The notes under the pieces were generated by a model, which worked only from the letters and a program-made list of their open reading frames with translations, had not been told where the DNA came from and made no database searches. 64,000 nucleotides of DNA from JBMDXB01 sp048594885. GTDB lineage: Bacteria; Acidobacteriota; Vicinamibacteria; Vicinamibacterales; 2-12-FULL-66-21. Each line of letters opens with the position of its first letter. Position 1 is the first letter of the stretch. Below, piece after piece: positions 57,188-64,000 of the stretch. The stretch is from contig JBMDXB010000162.1 in the NCBI GenBank assembly GCA_048594885.1, forward strand, positions 27,309-91,308. The letters are read 5' to 3'. Made by a program: the position numbers and the translations under genes.

Positions 57188-58081
57188 TTAGAGGTCTCTG
57201 CGTGGTGAGTGGCTCCGAAAGATTACCAGAAAGACGACCGCGAGCCACGCGCCGGCCATCGTGGCGTGATTGCGCCAGCCGGTCGCGAGCGCGCTGCCGG
57301 CCGCCGCAGGGCTGCTGTCGGCGATCTGCGCGATCCATGCGGGGTCTCCGAATGCCCGGCCAGCCGGATCGTAGGCAACCGTCCGTCCGGCGCGGATGGC
57401 GTCCAGCACGCCGGTGGCGGTGAGCTCGGTCACGAACAGACGGGTCCGGCAGGCGCCGATCGGCAGACCGCCACCGAAATGAAAATCAGACGAGCCGATG
57501 GCGGCGATGGTTGGCTTCAATCGACGCGCCCGGTCGAAGACGGCGTCCATTCGGGCGCGGGCCTGTGCGTCCAGCATTCTCCCGATATGAGCCACTTCGA
57601 GACCGTCGAACAACACGAGCGTGCTGTCGTCGAGGCGCTCCCAATCACGGGTACCCGGATGAGCCCCGATCGCGACGCCACCCTGTGCGTGGATGGCACG
57701 AATCGCGTCGGCCAGCGGCAATCGCCAGTCGATCGGCTCCCGGATCCCGATCGCGCTGATATGGAACTTCGGTGTCGTCAGTTCCATTCCCGGCAGCATG
57801 ATGGGATGCGCAACCGGCGGAAACAGCGCTCGATCGAGCCGCAGGGCGTACATCTGGTTGTGATTGGTGACGGCGACGGCGTCGAGCCCGCGGCGCACCG
57901 CTTCGCGGCGGATGTCCCACGGCGGCAGCGCGCCGTCGCCGGCATACGCGTGGACGTGGAGATCGGCTGAGATGATCTGGAACTCGCCAGCGGCGATCGG
58001 CGCCCGAGACGGGTCGCGAACGGCCGCCGCGGCGACGGAAGCGGCGGCGAGAACGATCCACGCAACGGCCCGCGCGGTCAT
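57188..58081 (-). CDS. Membrane-anchored PHP-domain metal-dependent hydrolase
   Basis: A 297-residue protein with a signal or anchor (AVAWIVLAAASVAAAAV) and a PHP domain. The metal ligands are visible: ADLHVHAYAGDG (HxH), AVTNHNQ, HPGTRDW and AIGSSDFHFGGGLP. A C-terminal TM helix (MAGAWLAVVFLVIFRSHS) with a basic tail anchors it. PHP enzymes are phosphoesterases or hydrolases using two or three metals; this exported form may act on periplasmic phosphates or nucleotides, but the substrate is unknown. ATG 58081 overlaps the stop of the upstream membrane gene (ATGA). The long upstream frame to 58354 is out of register with the family. Confidence 0.85.
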   Translation of the reverse strand: MTARAVAWIVLAAASVAAAAVRDPSRAPIAAGEFQIISADLHVHAYAGDGALPPWDIRREAVRRGLDAVAVTNHNQMYALRLDRALFPPVAHPIMLPGMELTTPKFHISAIGIREPIDWRLPLADAIRAIHAQGGVAIGAHPGTRDWERLDDSTLVLFDGLEVAHIGRMLDAQARARMDAVFDRARRLKPTIAAIGSSDFHFGGGLPIGACRTRLFVTELTATGVLDAIRAGRTVAYDPAGRAFGDPAWIAQIADSSPAAAGSALATGWRNHATMAGAWLAVVFLVIFRSHSPRRDL

Positions 58082-58674
58082 CGGATCACGCCGACTATGC
58101 GCGGCCACAGCGCCACGGCGGCCGCGAAATAGCCGAGCAGCACCAGCCAGATGACCGTCTGGTGGAGCGCGGTACGCCTCACCGCCGCGCGCCGATCCAG
58201 ACCGAGCACCGTCTGCGCGAACGCGACGAGGATCCGTGCCGTCAACGCAGCCGCCACCGCCATCGCCAGGAGCACAATCCAGCTGAAGTACGGGAGAAGC
58301 CACGTGATGGGCGCGCGCGCGCCCGCGGCGCAGGCGAGTAGCCACAGCGACCACGGCGCATGACCGAGATAGAACAGATCGACGGCGCGGGTAAACGACA
58401 CGGCGCGCCGGGGCGCGGACAGAATAAGTGCCGTGCCGGCGAGCAATTGGACGAGTACGGCAGCCGACCAGCAGAGCGTCACGCTCGCCACCGTCGGCGC
58501 TGCGACGGTATTGGTTGCCATCATCGCGATAGCGACGCCCTGCAGCAGCGCGACGAAGAGCGGCCGCCGCGCGGCGACCCAGAGTCCGCCACCGCCGGCC
58601 CGCGTCGCGCAGCGGCGGTACGCCGCGGCGGGCGACAGCATCACCTGGATTTCAGGGCTCAGCGCCACTGTCAT
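58078..58674 (-). CDS. Hypothetical polytopic membrane protein
   Basis: A 198-residue inner-membrane protein with about five TM helices: PLFVALLQGVAIAMMATNTV, LCWSAAVLVQLLAGTALIL, APWSLWLLACAAGARAPITW, FSWIVLLAMAVAAALTARI and TVIWLVLLGYFAAAVALWP. A soluble N-terminal stretch of about 35 residues (LSPEIQVMLSPAAAYRRCATRAG) comes first. The layout resembles Yip1-like proteins, but I cannot assign a family. It is the first gene of a four-gene minus-strand unit (membrane protein, PHP protein, two carboxypeptidase-regulatory-like proteins), and its stop overlaps the PHP start. Confidence 0.7.
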   Translation of the reverse strand: MTVALSPEIQVMLSPAAAYRRCATRAGGGGLWVAARRPLFVALLQGVAIAMMATNTVAAPTVASVTLCWSAAVLVQLLAGTALILSAPRRAVSFTRAVDLFYLGHAPWSLWLLACAAGARAPITWLLPYFSWIVLLAMAVAAALTARILVAFAQTVLGLDRRAAVRRTALHQTVIWLVLLGYFAAAVALWPRIVGVIR

Positions 58675-58680
58675 TCGTCG

Positions 58681-58769
58681 TTCAGCATTTACCGCATTCC
58701 GACATTTTCAGCATTCGACATTCAACTATCTGCATCCCGACATTTTCAGCATTCAGCATTCAGCATTGA
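58681..58769. repeat. TTCAGCATT/CGACATT tandem repeat region
   Basis: Repeated units of TTCAGCATT and CGACATTTTCAGCATTC fill the gap between two minus-strand genes. The AT content is higher than that of the neighbours. Units are degenerate and lie in one direction, so no strong hairpin is formed. Confidence 0.75.
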
Positions 58770-61334
58770 CTACCAGTCCCGCCACGAGCACGGCGACTCG
58801 ATCCGCCGCAGCCACTCCATCGCCGGCTCGCCGATCGGCGCTCCCGGCGGCGCTTCCGGCAGGTCGATGCGCTGCGCCGGCGGCGCCGGCCGCTCGAGGA
58901 ACCGCTTGATGTCCGCTGACAGCAACGAGGCGTGCGCCGCCTGCGCAGTATCCGCGACGGTGGGAGACAGTCTGGCGCCCTGGCGCGACAACATGTGCGA
59001 CGCGATCGCGCGCACCTGCGGCATCGGCGAGCCGCCGGCGAGGTTCATCACGTGCTCGACGGCGACGCGCTGCACGACGCGCGCGATCTCGGCTTCGTAC
59101 GGGTTCGCGGCGGTGGCGCCGAACGTGGCAGCGAAGAGCCGCCCGATGACCGCGTCGAGACCGGGAATCGACGGATCGATCGCGTGCTGCTCGACGACGC
59201 GCGCGGCGCGCTGCGGGTTGAGGAGGAAGCCGAGCGTCAGGTCGGCCGCCGCGGCTGCGGGCGTCAGCGCGTCGAACATGCCGCCGGTGTTCCGCGGGAA
59301 CAGCTCGCGCGTCATGCCGTACCCGCCGGGACGTGGCGGCAGCAGCTTCAGCAGCGAGGGCGGCAGCGCGAGCACCGATGGCTTGATCGTCGCGAGCAGC
59401 CCTTCGAGCGCCGCCTTCTGCTCCGCCGCGGGCACGAACCGCACCGGCTCACGGCCTTCGCCGCGCAGCGCGTACGTGTAGTAGAGGCCGCCGATCGACG
59501 AGGCCGCGGCTTCGACCTGATAGCGGTGGTGCAAGTAGAGCGGAACGAGGACGTCTTCAATCGTTGCCATCGGCTCGCCGCGCTTGATCGCCTGCTCGCC
59601 GAAGCGCGACAGCGCGACCCGACGGACCTCCATCATGCGTTTGAGCTCCGCCGTCGCGTTGGTGCCGTTCGACCATTGATCGACGCGCGCGTGCGTGTCG
59701 GTGTCCTGGTTGCTCAAGTAGAACAGGTCTTTCTTGTGCCCCTCCTCGATGATGGCGTTCAGCGCGCGCGCTTCGTCGGTGCCGGCGGGGAAGTCCTGGT
59801 AGCCGTAGCGGATCGCGATCTTGTCCCACTCGCCGATGCCGGCGGCATACACCTGTGAGTGGTCGAGCGATCCATCCGGCCGCAACGTGACGAGCGGGTG
59901 CGGGTAATCCATCACCGAGATGCGGCCCGCGTCGCTGTCGTAGTAGTTGTGGCCGAGGCCCAGCGTGTGGCCGACTTCGTGCGCGGAGAGCTGGCGAATC
60001 CGCGCGAGCCCCCATTCCATCAGCTCGGGCGGCTTTTCCGTCCCCGTGCGGTAGGGACTGAGCAGCCCCTCGGCGATCATGTAGTCCTGCCGGACCCGCA
60101 GCGATCCGAGCGTCACGACACCTTTGATGATCTCGCCGGTGCGCGGATCCGTGATGGACGATCCGAAGCTCCAGCCGCGCGTCGATCGGTGGACCCAGTT
60201 GATCACGTTGTAGCGGATGTCGAGCGGGTGCGCGCCTTCCGGCAGCAGCTCCACGCGGAACCCGTTGCGGTAGCCCGCCGCCTCGAACGCCTGGTTCCAC
60301 CAGCGCGCCCCCTCGAGCAGCGCCGTGCGGATCGGCTCCGGCGCGCCGGGATCCAGGTAGTAGACGATCGGCTTCACCGGATCGCTCACGGCGGCCGACG
60401 GGTCTTTCTTCTGCAGCCGGTGACGATTGATGAACCGCTGCCGCATCGGTTCGCCCGGCAGCGCCGAGTAGTTCTCGAACGTCGTGGCGCCGTAGCCGGC
60501 GCGCGGATCGAAGCGGCGCGGCTTGTAGTTCGCGTCCGGCAGCTCCGCGAACGAGTGGTGCACGCGGAGCGTCGCTGCATCCGCGCTCGCCGCCACGCTG
60601 CCGACGCCCTCGAAGAACGCGCCTCCGCCGCCGCGTCCACCGCCGCCGCGCCCGCCGCCACCGGGCGCGCCGCCGCCCGGCTGGCGGACGAACGTCAGCT
60701 CCGCTTCCATCTCGGTATTCTTCGGAAACGCTGCGACGCCCGGCATGTGAACGGAGGCGCGGTTCGCCTCGAAGCGGTAGGTGCCGGGCTGCAGCCGGCC
60801 CGCAATGTCGGTCGCGTCGCGGACGATGAGCTCGTTGGCCTCGACGAGGACGCGGCTGCCGGTTGACGCCACGATCGGGAAGCTCCAGAGAATCGATCGG
60901 GCGAACGCGTCGCGCACCGTGCGCGCTTCCGCGGGATTGCCCGTCAGCGCGCGGAAACGGTAGTTCGGCTGCACCATCATCAGCCGCGGGCCGGCCCGCT
61001 CGAACTTCACGATCCGCGATCCCGTCAGCATGCCGCGATCGAGGCCGATGTCGTTCGACCCGAGCCCCGAGGCGAGGCCGGTCGAGTAGATGACTTCCGT
61101 GTCGAGCGCCGGCACCTCGAAAAACAGCCGTCCGCCCGTTTCGTCCCAGTAGAGCGGGAAGAAGCCGTCGATCTTCTTGAGGGCCTTCGTCCGCTCATCA
61201 ATCGACGGAATCGGCTCGGCGCCACCTCTGCGGGCTTGCGGCGGCTGCGCCTGCGGCGGCTGCGCCGCGGCTGGTGTCGAAAATGCAAGAAACAACGTCG
61301 CGAGCGCGAGCGCTCGCGTACCTGACACGATCAT
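58770..61334 (-). CDS. Exported zinc metalloprotease (DUF5117/DUF5118 type metzincin)
   Basis: An 854-residue exported protease (signal to TPAAAQ). The N-terminal region has the DUF5118/DUF5117 pattern: ALKKIDGFFPLYWDETGGRLFFEV, VIYSTGLASGLGSNDIGLDRG, RIVKFERAGPRLMMVQPNYR. The metzincin motif HEVGHTLGLGHNY is at residues 452-464, followed by the Met-turn SVMDYPHP. A long C-terminal helical domain completes it. The substrate is unknown; relatives are secreted or periplasmic. A Gly/Arg-rich insert (PGGGGRGGGGRGGGGAFF) near residues 225-245 resembles those in the two S9-type and tricorn enzymes here. The divergent VWFA gene is about 190 bp away. Confidence 0.9.
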   Translation of the reverse strand: MIVSGTRALALATLFLAFSTPAAAQPPQAQPPQARRGGAEPIPSIDERTKALKKIDGFFPLYWDETGGRLFFEVPALDTEVIYSTGLASGLGSNDIGLDRGMLTGSRIVKFERAGPRLMMVQPNYRFRALTGNPAEARTVRDAFARSILWSFPIVASTGSRVLVEANELIVRDATDIAGRLQPGTYRFEANRASVHMPGVAAFPKNTEMEAELTFVRQPGGGAPGGGGRGGGGRGGGGAFFEGVGSVAASADAATLRVHHSFAELPDANYKPRRFDPRAGYGATTFENYSALPGEPMRQRFINRHRLQKKDPSAAVSDPVKPIVYYLDPGAPEPIRTALLEGARWWNQAFEAAGYRNGFRVELLPEGAHPLDIRYNVINWVHRSTRGWSFGSSITDPRTGEIIKGVVTLGSLRVRQDYMIAEGLLSPYRTGTEKPPELMEWGLARIRQLSAHEVGHTLGLGHNYYDSDAGRISVMDYPHPLVTLRPDGSLDHSQVYAAGIGEWDKIAIRYGYQDFPAGTDEARALNAIIEEGHKKDLFYLSNQDTDTHARVDQWSNGTNATAELKRMMEVRRVALSRFGEQAIKRGEPMATIEDVLVPLYLHHRYQVEAAASSIGGLYYTYALRGEGREPVRFVPAAEQKAALEGLLATIKPSVLALPPSLLKLLPPRPGGYGMTRELFPRNTGGMFDALTPAAAAADLTLGFLLNPQRAARVVEQHAIDPSIPGLDAVIGRLFAATFGATAANPYEAEIARVVQRVAVEHVMNLAGGSPMPQVRAIASHMLSRQGARLSPTVADTAQAAHASLLSADIKRFLERPAPPAQRIDLPEAPPGAPIGEPAMEWLRRIESPCSWRDW

Positions 61335-61437
61335 CGATAACCTCCGTGAGACGCTGCGAGTGTATTACAGACGGCAGGCTGCCCGAGCGAAGCGAGGGCG
61401 GCAAGCCCGAAGGGCGTCGCGCGCGGAGCGCGCGTGA

Positions 61438-61465
61438 GCGCGTTGGGGGTGGGGCCCCAACGCGC
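61438..61465. repeat. GC-rich 11-bp hairpin in a divergent intergenic region
   Basis: GCGCGTTGGGG (61438-61448) faces CCCCAACGCGC (61455-61465) with a 6-nt loop. GC-rich short repeats (GAGCGAAGCGAG, GCGCGCGGAGCGCGCG) precede it. As both neighbouring genes point away, it is not a terminator for either; it is more likely a repeat or regulatory structure. Confidence 0.7.
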
Positions 61466-61525
61466 CTTGAGCAAAGCTGACCAAACCTCCGAGCAACGCG
61501 GATCGGCCGTAAGATTCAGGCAGGC

Positions 61526-63316
61526 ATGGCCCCACGCCTTTTCACGGCGCTCGTCATCGCGACCGTCGCGGCATCCGCGCTGACCGGGCAGCAGCAGCCG
61601 CCGCCGACCTTCCGTACCGGCACCAGCGTGGTGCGTGTGGACGTGACGGTGATCGATCGCCGCGGCAGCCCGGTGACGTCGCTGACCGCGGACGACTTCG
61701 ACGTCCGCGAGGACGGGCAGCCGCAAACCATCACCGCGTTCAAGCTGGTCGAGGCGAGCGGCGCGCCGATGGACGACCTCTCGCTCGAGATCCGCAACCC
61801 CGAGCACGCGAAGGCGGAGGCGGCCCGCGATGACGTCCGCGTGTTCCTGATCTTCTGGGATGAGTACCACATCGAGGAGTTCCGCAGCGCGCTCTACGCC
61901 CGCACCGGCTTCGAGAAGATCATGATGAAGGCGTTCGGTCCGACCGATCTCGTCGGCGTCATGGACCAGCTCACGCCGACCGATGCGATCCGCTTCTCGC
62001 GCGATCGCCGCGCGCTCTCCGATCAGATTCACAAGCTGAAGGGCCGGCAGCGCGTCTACGTCCCGACGCGGAGCTTCGTCGAGGAGGAGCACCTCCGCCT
62101 CGGGCCGCATTACGGCGGCGTCGAAGTGATTCGCGGCGATGTCACGCGCACCGCGATCAAGGCGGCCGCGACGTTCCTCGGCACGCTGAAGGAAGGGCGC
62201 AAGACGCTGATCATCATCAGCGAGTCGCTCGGCCCGTTCCGGTTTCCGGAAGATCGCTGGCAGTATCTCAATGACGTGATGCGCGCGGCCAACGACGCCA
62301 ACACGGCGATCTACGCCTTCGATCCGCGCGGCCTCATGATCAGCGGGCGCATGTCCGAGCTGCTCGAGACGCTGGCCTACGGCACCGGCGGCGAGCCGCT
62401 GCGCACCAACGACATCGCCCAGCACTTCCCGCGCGTGGTCAAGCAGTCGAGCGCCTTCTACCTGCTCGGCTACGCGAAGGAGATGCCGCAGGACGGCAAG
62501 TTCCACGAGATCAAGGTGCGCGTGAAGCGGCCCGGGCTCGAAGTGCGGGCGCGATCGGGCTACTGGGCGCCGCGGGCGGCGGTCGTCGCGCGCGCCAAGG
62601 AGATTGCCGCCGAGTCCGTGCGCCCGCCGGCGGTGGCGCAGGCGTTCGAGAGCCTGACGCCGGCGAATGCGCGGCAGCCGATCGATCTGTGGGCGGGAGT
62701 GACCGGCGCGACTGGCGGCGCGCCGCAGGTCACCGTCGCCTGGACGCCGCGCCACGGTGTCGACGCGCGCATGGCCGCTGCCGAGGTCGTCCTGCGTGCC
62801 ACGTCCGGCGGCGACGTGCTATTCGAAGGACCGGTGAAGCCGCAGGGGACGTCGTTCGACGTCAAGCCCGGGCCGCTGCAACTCGCCTTCACGATGCACG
62901 ATGGCACCGGCGAGATCGTCGATCGCGTGACGCGCGCGCTGCCGGTGCCGGATGCTGCGGCGCTGTCGCTCACCACGCCGACCGTCGCTCGCTCGCGGAA
63001 TCCGGCGGAGCTCAAGACCGTCATGTCCGAGGCGCAGCCGCCGATCTTCGCAGGACGGGACTTCGCGCGAACCGATCGGCTGCTGCTGCGATTCGCGGCG
63101 CGCGGCGCGGAGGCTGCCAGCGTGGCCGCGCGGCTGCTGACGGGCACGGGCGCGCGGCTCGTCGACCTGCCGGTGCGGTCCAACACGGCGCGCGGCGGCT
63201 ACGAGATCGATCTGCCGCTCTCCACCGTCGCGCGCGGCGAGTATGTCATCGCGATTGAGGCGTCGGCCGCCGATCAGCGCGCCGACGCGCACGTCGCCTT
63301 CCGCGTCGTCCGCTAG
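61526..63316 (+). CDS. VWFA-related acidobacterial exported protein
   Basis: A 596-residue exported protein (signal MAPRLFTALVIATVAASALTG) closely related to the protein at 15015: SVVRVDVTVIDRRGSPVTSL, DFDVREDGQPQTITAFKLVE, VRVFLIFWDEYHIEEF, DRRALSDQIHKLKGRQRVYV, TLIIISESLGPFRF, AIYAFDPRGLM and AFYLLGYAKEMPQDGKFHEI. The C-terminal part has the same beta-rich architecture ending in RGEYVIAIEASA. As in the relatives, the MIDAS DxSxS motif is replaced (DEYH). A TAAGAT box at 61511-61516 lies 9 nt before the ATG, so the transcript may have a very short leader. It converges on the beta-barrel gene with only 6 bp between stops. Confidence 0.88.
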   Translation: MAPRLFTALVIATVAASALTGQQQPPPTFRTGTSVVRVDVTVIDRRGSPVTSLTADDFDVREDGQPQTITAFKLVEASGAPMDDLSLEIRNPEHAKAEAARDDVRVFLIFWDEYHIEEFRSALYARTGFEKIMMKAFGPTDLVGVMDQLTPTDAIRFSRDRRALSDQIHKLKGRQRVYVPTRSFVEEEHLRLGPHYGGVEVIRGDVTRTAIKAAATFLGTLKEGRKTLIIISESLGPFRFPEDRWQYLNDVMRAANDANTAIYAFDPRGLMISGRMSELLETLAYGTGGEPLRTNDIAQHFPRVVKQSSAFYLLGYAKEMPQDGKFHEIKVRVKRPGLEVRARSGYWAPRAAVVARAKEIAAESVRPPAVAQAFESLTPANARQPIDLWAGVTGATGGAPQVTVAWTPRHGVDARMAAAEVVLRATSGGDVLFEGPVKPQGTSFDVKPGPLQLAFTMHDGTGEIVDRVTRALPVPDAAALSLTTPTVARSRNPAELKTVMSEAQPPIFAGRDFARTDRLLLRFAARGAEAASVAARLLTGTGARLVDLPVRSNTARGGYEIDLPLSTVARGEYVIAIEASAADQRADAHVAFRVVR

Positions 63317-63322
63317 CAGCAG

Positions 63323-63868
63323 TCACCATCGAGAGGTGACGCCGATCGCTGGCTGGATGCTGGTGTGCGGCGCGAGGTCGTCGCCGGTGTCGAGCAGGCC
63401 GTAAAGCCGGATGCGGCCGACAACCGACACCCGGCCGGAGACTCTGACCTCCACGCCCGTCGACGCCGTGAACATCGCGAGCGTGTACTCGTGGCGCGTG
63501 ACGTCGTCGCGCGTCCAGACACTGTCGTCGTTCATCATCCCGACCCCGATCGTGGTGAACGGACGATTGCGCCGCCTGCGCGACTGGAACGAACCTTCGA
63601 TCCCGGTGAAGATGAAGTGGCCGTCGATTGTGAGGTAAGACGCCTCCCACCGGTACGGTACGCGGCTGAGCAGCGCCTGGATCGTCCAGCGCTCCGAGAC
63701 GCGGAAGCCGGCTCCGGCCGAAAGCGCCGCGCCCGTGCCGAGAAGTCCCTCGTCATCCCACGTGCGAGCGTACCCGAATTCGACGAAGGCAACGCCTCGC
63801 GGCTCAGAGGCCTGCGCGGCTGCTGCCGGCGCGAGCAGCAGGAATAGCAGTGTGAGCGAATGCCTCAC
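63323..63868 (-). CDS. Small outer-membrane beta-barrel-like protein
   Basis: A 181-residue exported protein with a signal peptide (LTLLFLLLAPAAAAQA) and amphipathic strands: VAFVEFGYARTWDDEGLLG, AALSAGAGFRVSERWTIQAL, YLTIDGHFIFTGIEGSFQS, RPFTTIGVGMMNDD, ASTGVEVRVSGRVSVVGRIR and IQPAIGVTSRW, ending in an aromatic residue. This fits an outer-membrane beta-barrel of OmpA/OmpW size; no specific family can be named. It resembles the protein at 30961 in length and strand pattern. No function can be inferred. Confidence 0.72.
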   Translation of the reverse strand: MRHSLTLLFLLLAPAAAAQASEPRGVAFVEFGYARTWDDEGLLGTGAALSAGAGFRVSERWTIQALLSRVPYRWEASYLTIDGHFIFTGIEGSFQSRRRRNRPFTTIGVGMMNDDSVWTRDDVTRHEYTLAMFTASTGVEVRVSGRVSVVGRIRLYGLLDTGDDLAPHTSIQPAIGVTSRW

Positions 63869-63894
63869 GGAGCCTATGGCGCAGGGCAGCGGGT

Positions 63895-63999
63895 CAGAGG
63901 CTCACCGCGCCCGGGCACGCGCCAGACAGAAGCGCGCCGCAGGCGCGCCCGCCGGAGCGGAGCGGGGCACGGGGCCCCCGGCGCGCGCCGGAGCCTCTG
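63895..63999. repeat. GC-rich element flanked by CAGAGGCTC / GAGCCTCTG
   Basis: The ends CAGAGGCTC (63895-63903) and GAGCCTCTG (63991-63999) are perfect inverted copies. The interior is very GC-rich, with GCGCGCC and GGGGCACGGGGCCCCC stretches similar in style to the region at 61390-61466. It lies upstream of the beta-barrel gene and may extend past the window. Confidence 0.6.
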
Positions 64000-64000
64000 G

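Noticed and set aside
61438..61465. Rho-independent terminator
   Set aside because: It lies between divergent genes and has no T-run, so it does not follow any transcript.

Overview
The window looks like part of a chromosome from an Acidobacteriota bacterium, probably the Vicinamibacteria lineage. DNA is GC-rich and genes are dense. The lineage call rests on the protein families: three 'acidobacterial duplicated orphan permease' (ADOP) FtsX-type proteins, one paired with its PadR regulator; four acidobacterial 'VWFA-related' exported proteins; four carboxypeptidase-regulatory-like surface proteins; exported Gfo/Idh/MocA and DUF1080 proteins; and a tricorn-type protease. No rRNA, tRNA, CRISPR array, prophage or intact transposase gene was seen.

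Layout. 1-5.3 kb: the 3' part of a GMC oxidoreductase, its gluconate-2-dehydrogenase subunit 3 partner, a membrane protein with a spermidine-synthase-like methyltransferase domain (all three translationally overlapped), a c-type cytochrome and a Gfo/Idh/MocA oxidoreductase. This resembles a periplasmic sugar/glycoside dehydrogenase locus. 5.4-12.9 kb: two exported S9 serine peptidases and an ADOP permease. 13-16.8 kb: a GNAT fusion protein, a DUF4159 protein and a VWFA-related protein. 16.9-24.0 kb (minus strand): an MFS nucleoside-type transporter, two tandem VWFA paralogues and a Tat-exported Gfo/Idh/MocA protein. 24-31.5 kb: PadR regulator plus ADOP permease, tricorn-like protease and a small beta-barrel protein. 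31.5-38.5 kb: a small exported protein behind a structured leader, an erythromycin-esterase-like protein, a DUF6970 lipoprotein coupled to a UPF0182 membrane protein, a haem-binding protein, a PPOX-fold protein and DUF2784. 38.5-41 kb: GspE/PilB-type ATPase and a PAS protein. 41-45.2 kb: two overlapping carboxypeptidase-regulatory-like genes, then a divergent cassette of three very small genes (Phd-type antitoxin, ribbon-helix-helix-like protein, unknown 81-aa protein). 45.2-49.6 kb: a BlaI/M56 sensor-repressor pair with its operator, a DUF1080 protein and a lytic transglycosylase. 49.9-53.3 kb: a third ADOP permease and a TonB protein broken by a stop codon. 53.4-58.7 kb (minus): two more overlapping carboxypeptidase-regulatory-like genes, a PHP-domain protein and a membrane protein. 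58.8-63.9 kb: a large exported metzincin, a fourth VWFA-related protein and a beta-barrel protein.

Most products are predicted to work at or beyond the inner membrane: secreted peptidases, redox enzymes, surface adhesin-like proteins, permeases and envelope remodelling. Translational coupling (ATGA, GTGA, TGATG or TAGTG overlaps) is frequent.

The second theme is repetitive DNA. At least seven families of short palindromic or tandem elements fill the gaps and sometimes enter genes. One set fits the REP pattern (GTAG head plus an 8-bp stem and a TGAA/TGAC loop) with compensating changes in the stem between copies. Several elements supply, or directly abut, the start or stop codon of a neighbouring gene. 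The least explained coding locus is the three-gene mini-cassette at 44.36-45.21 kb.
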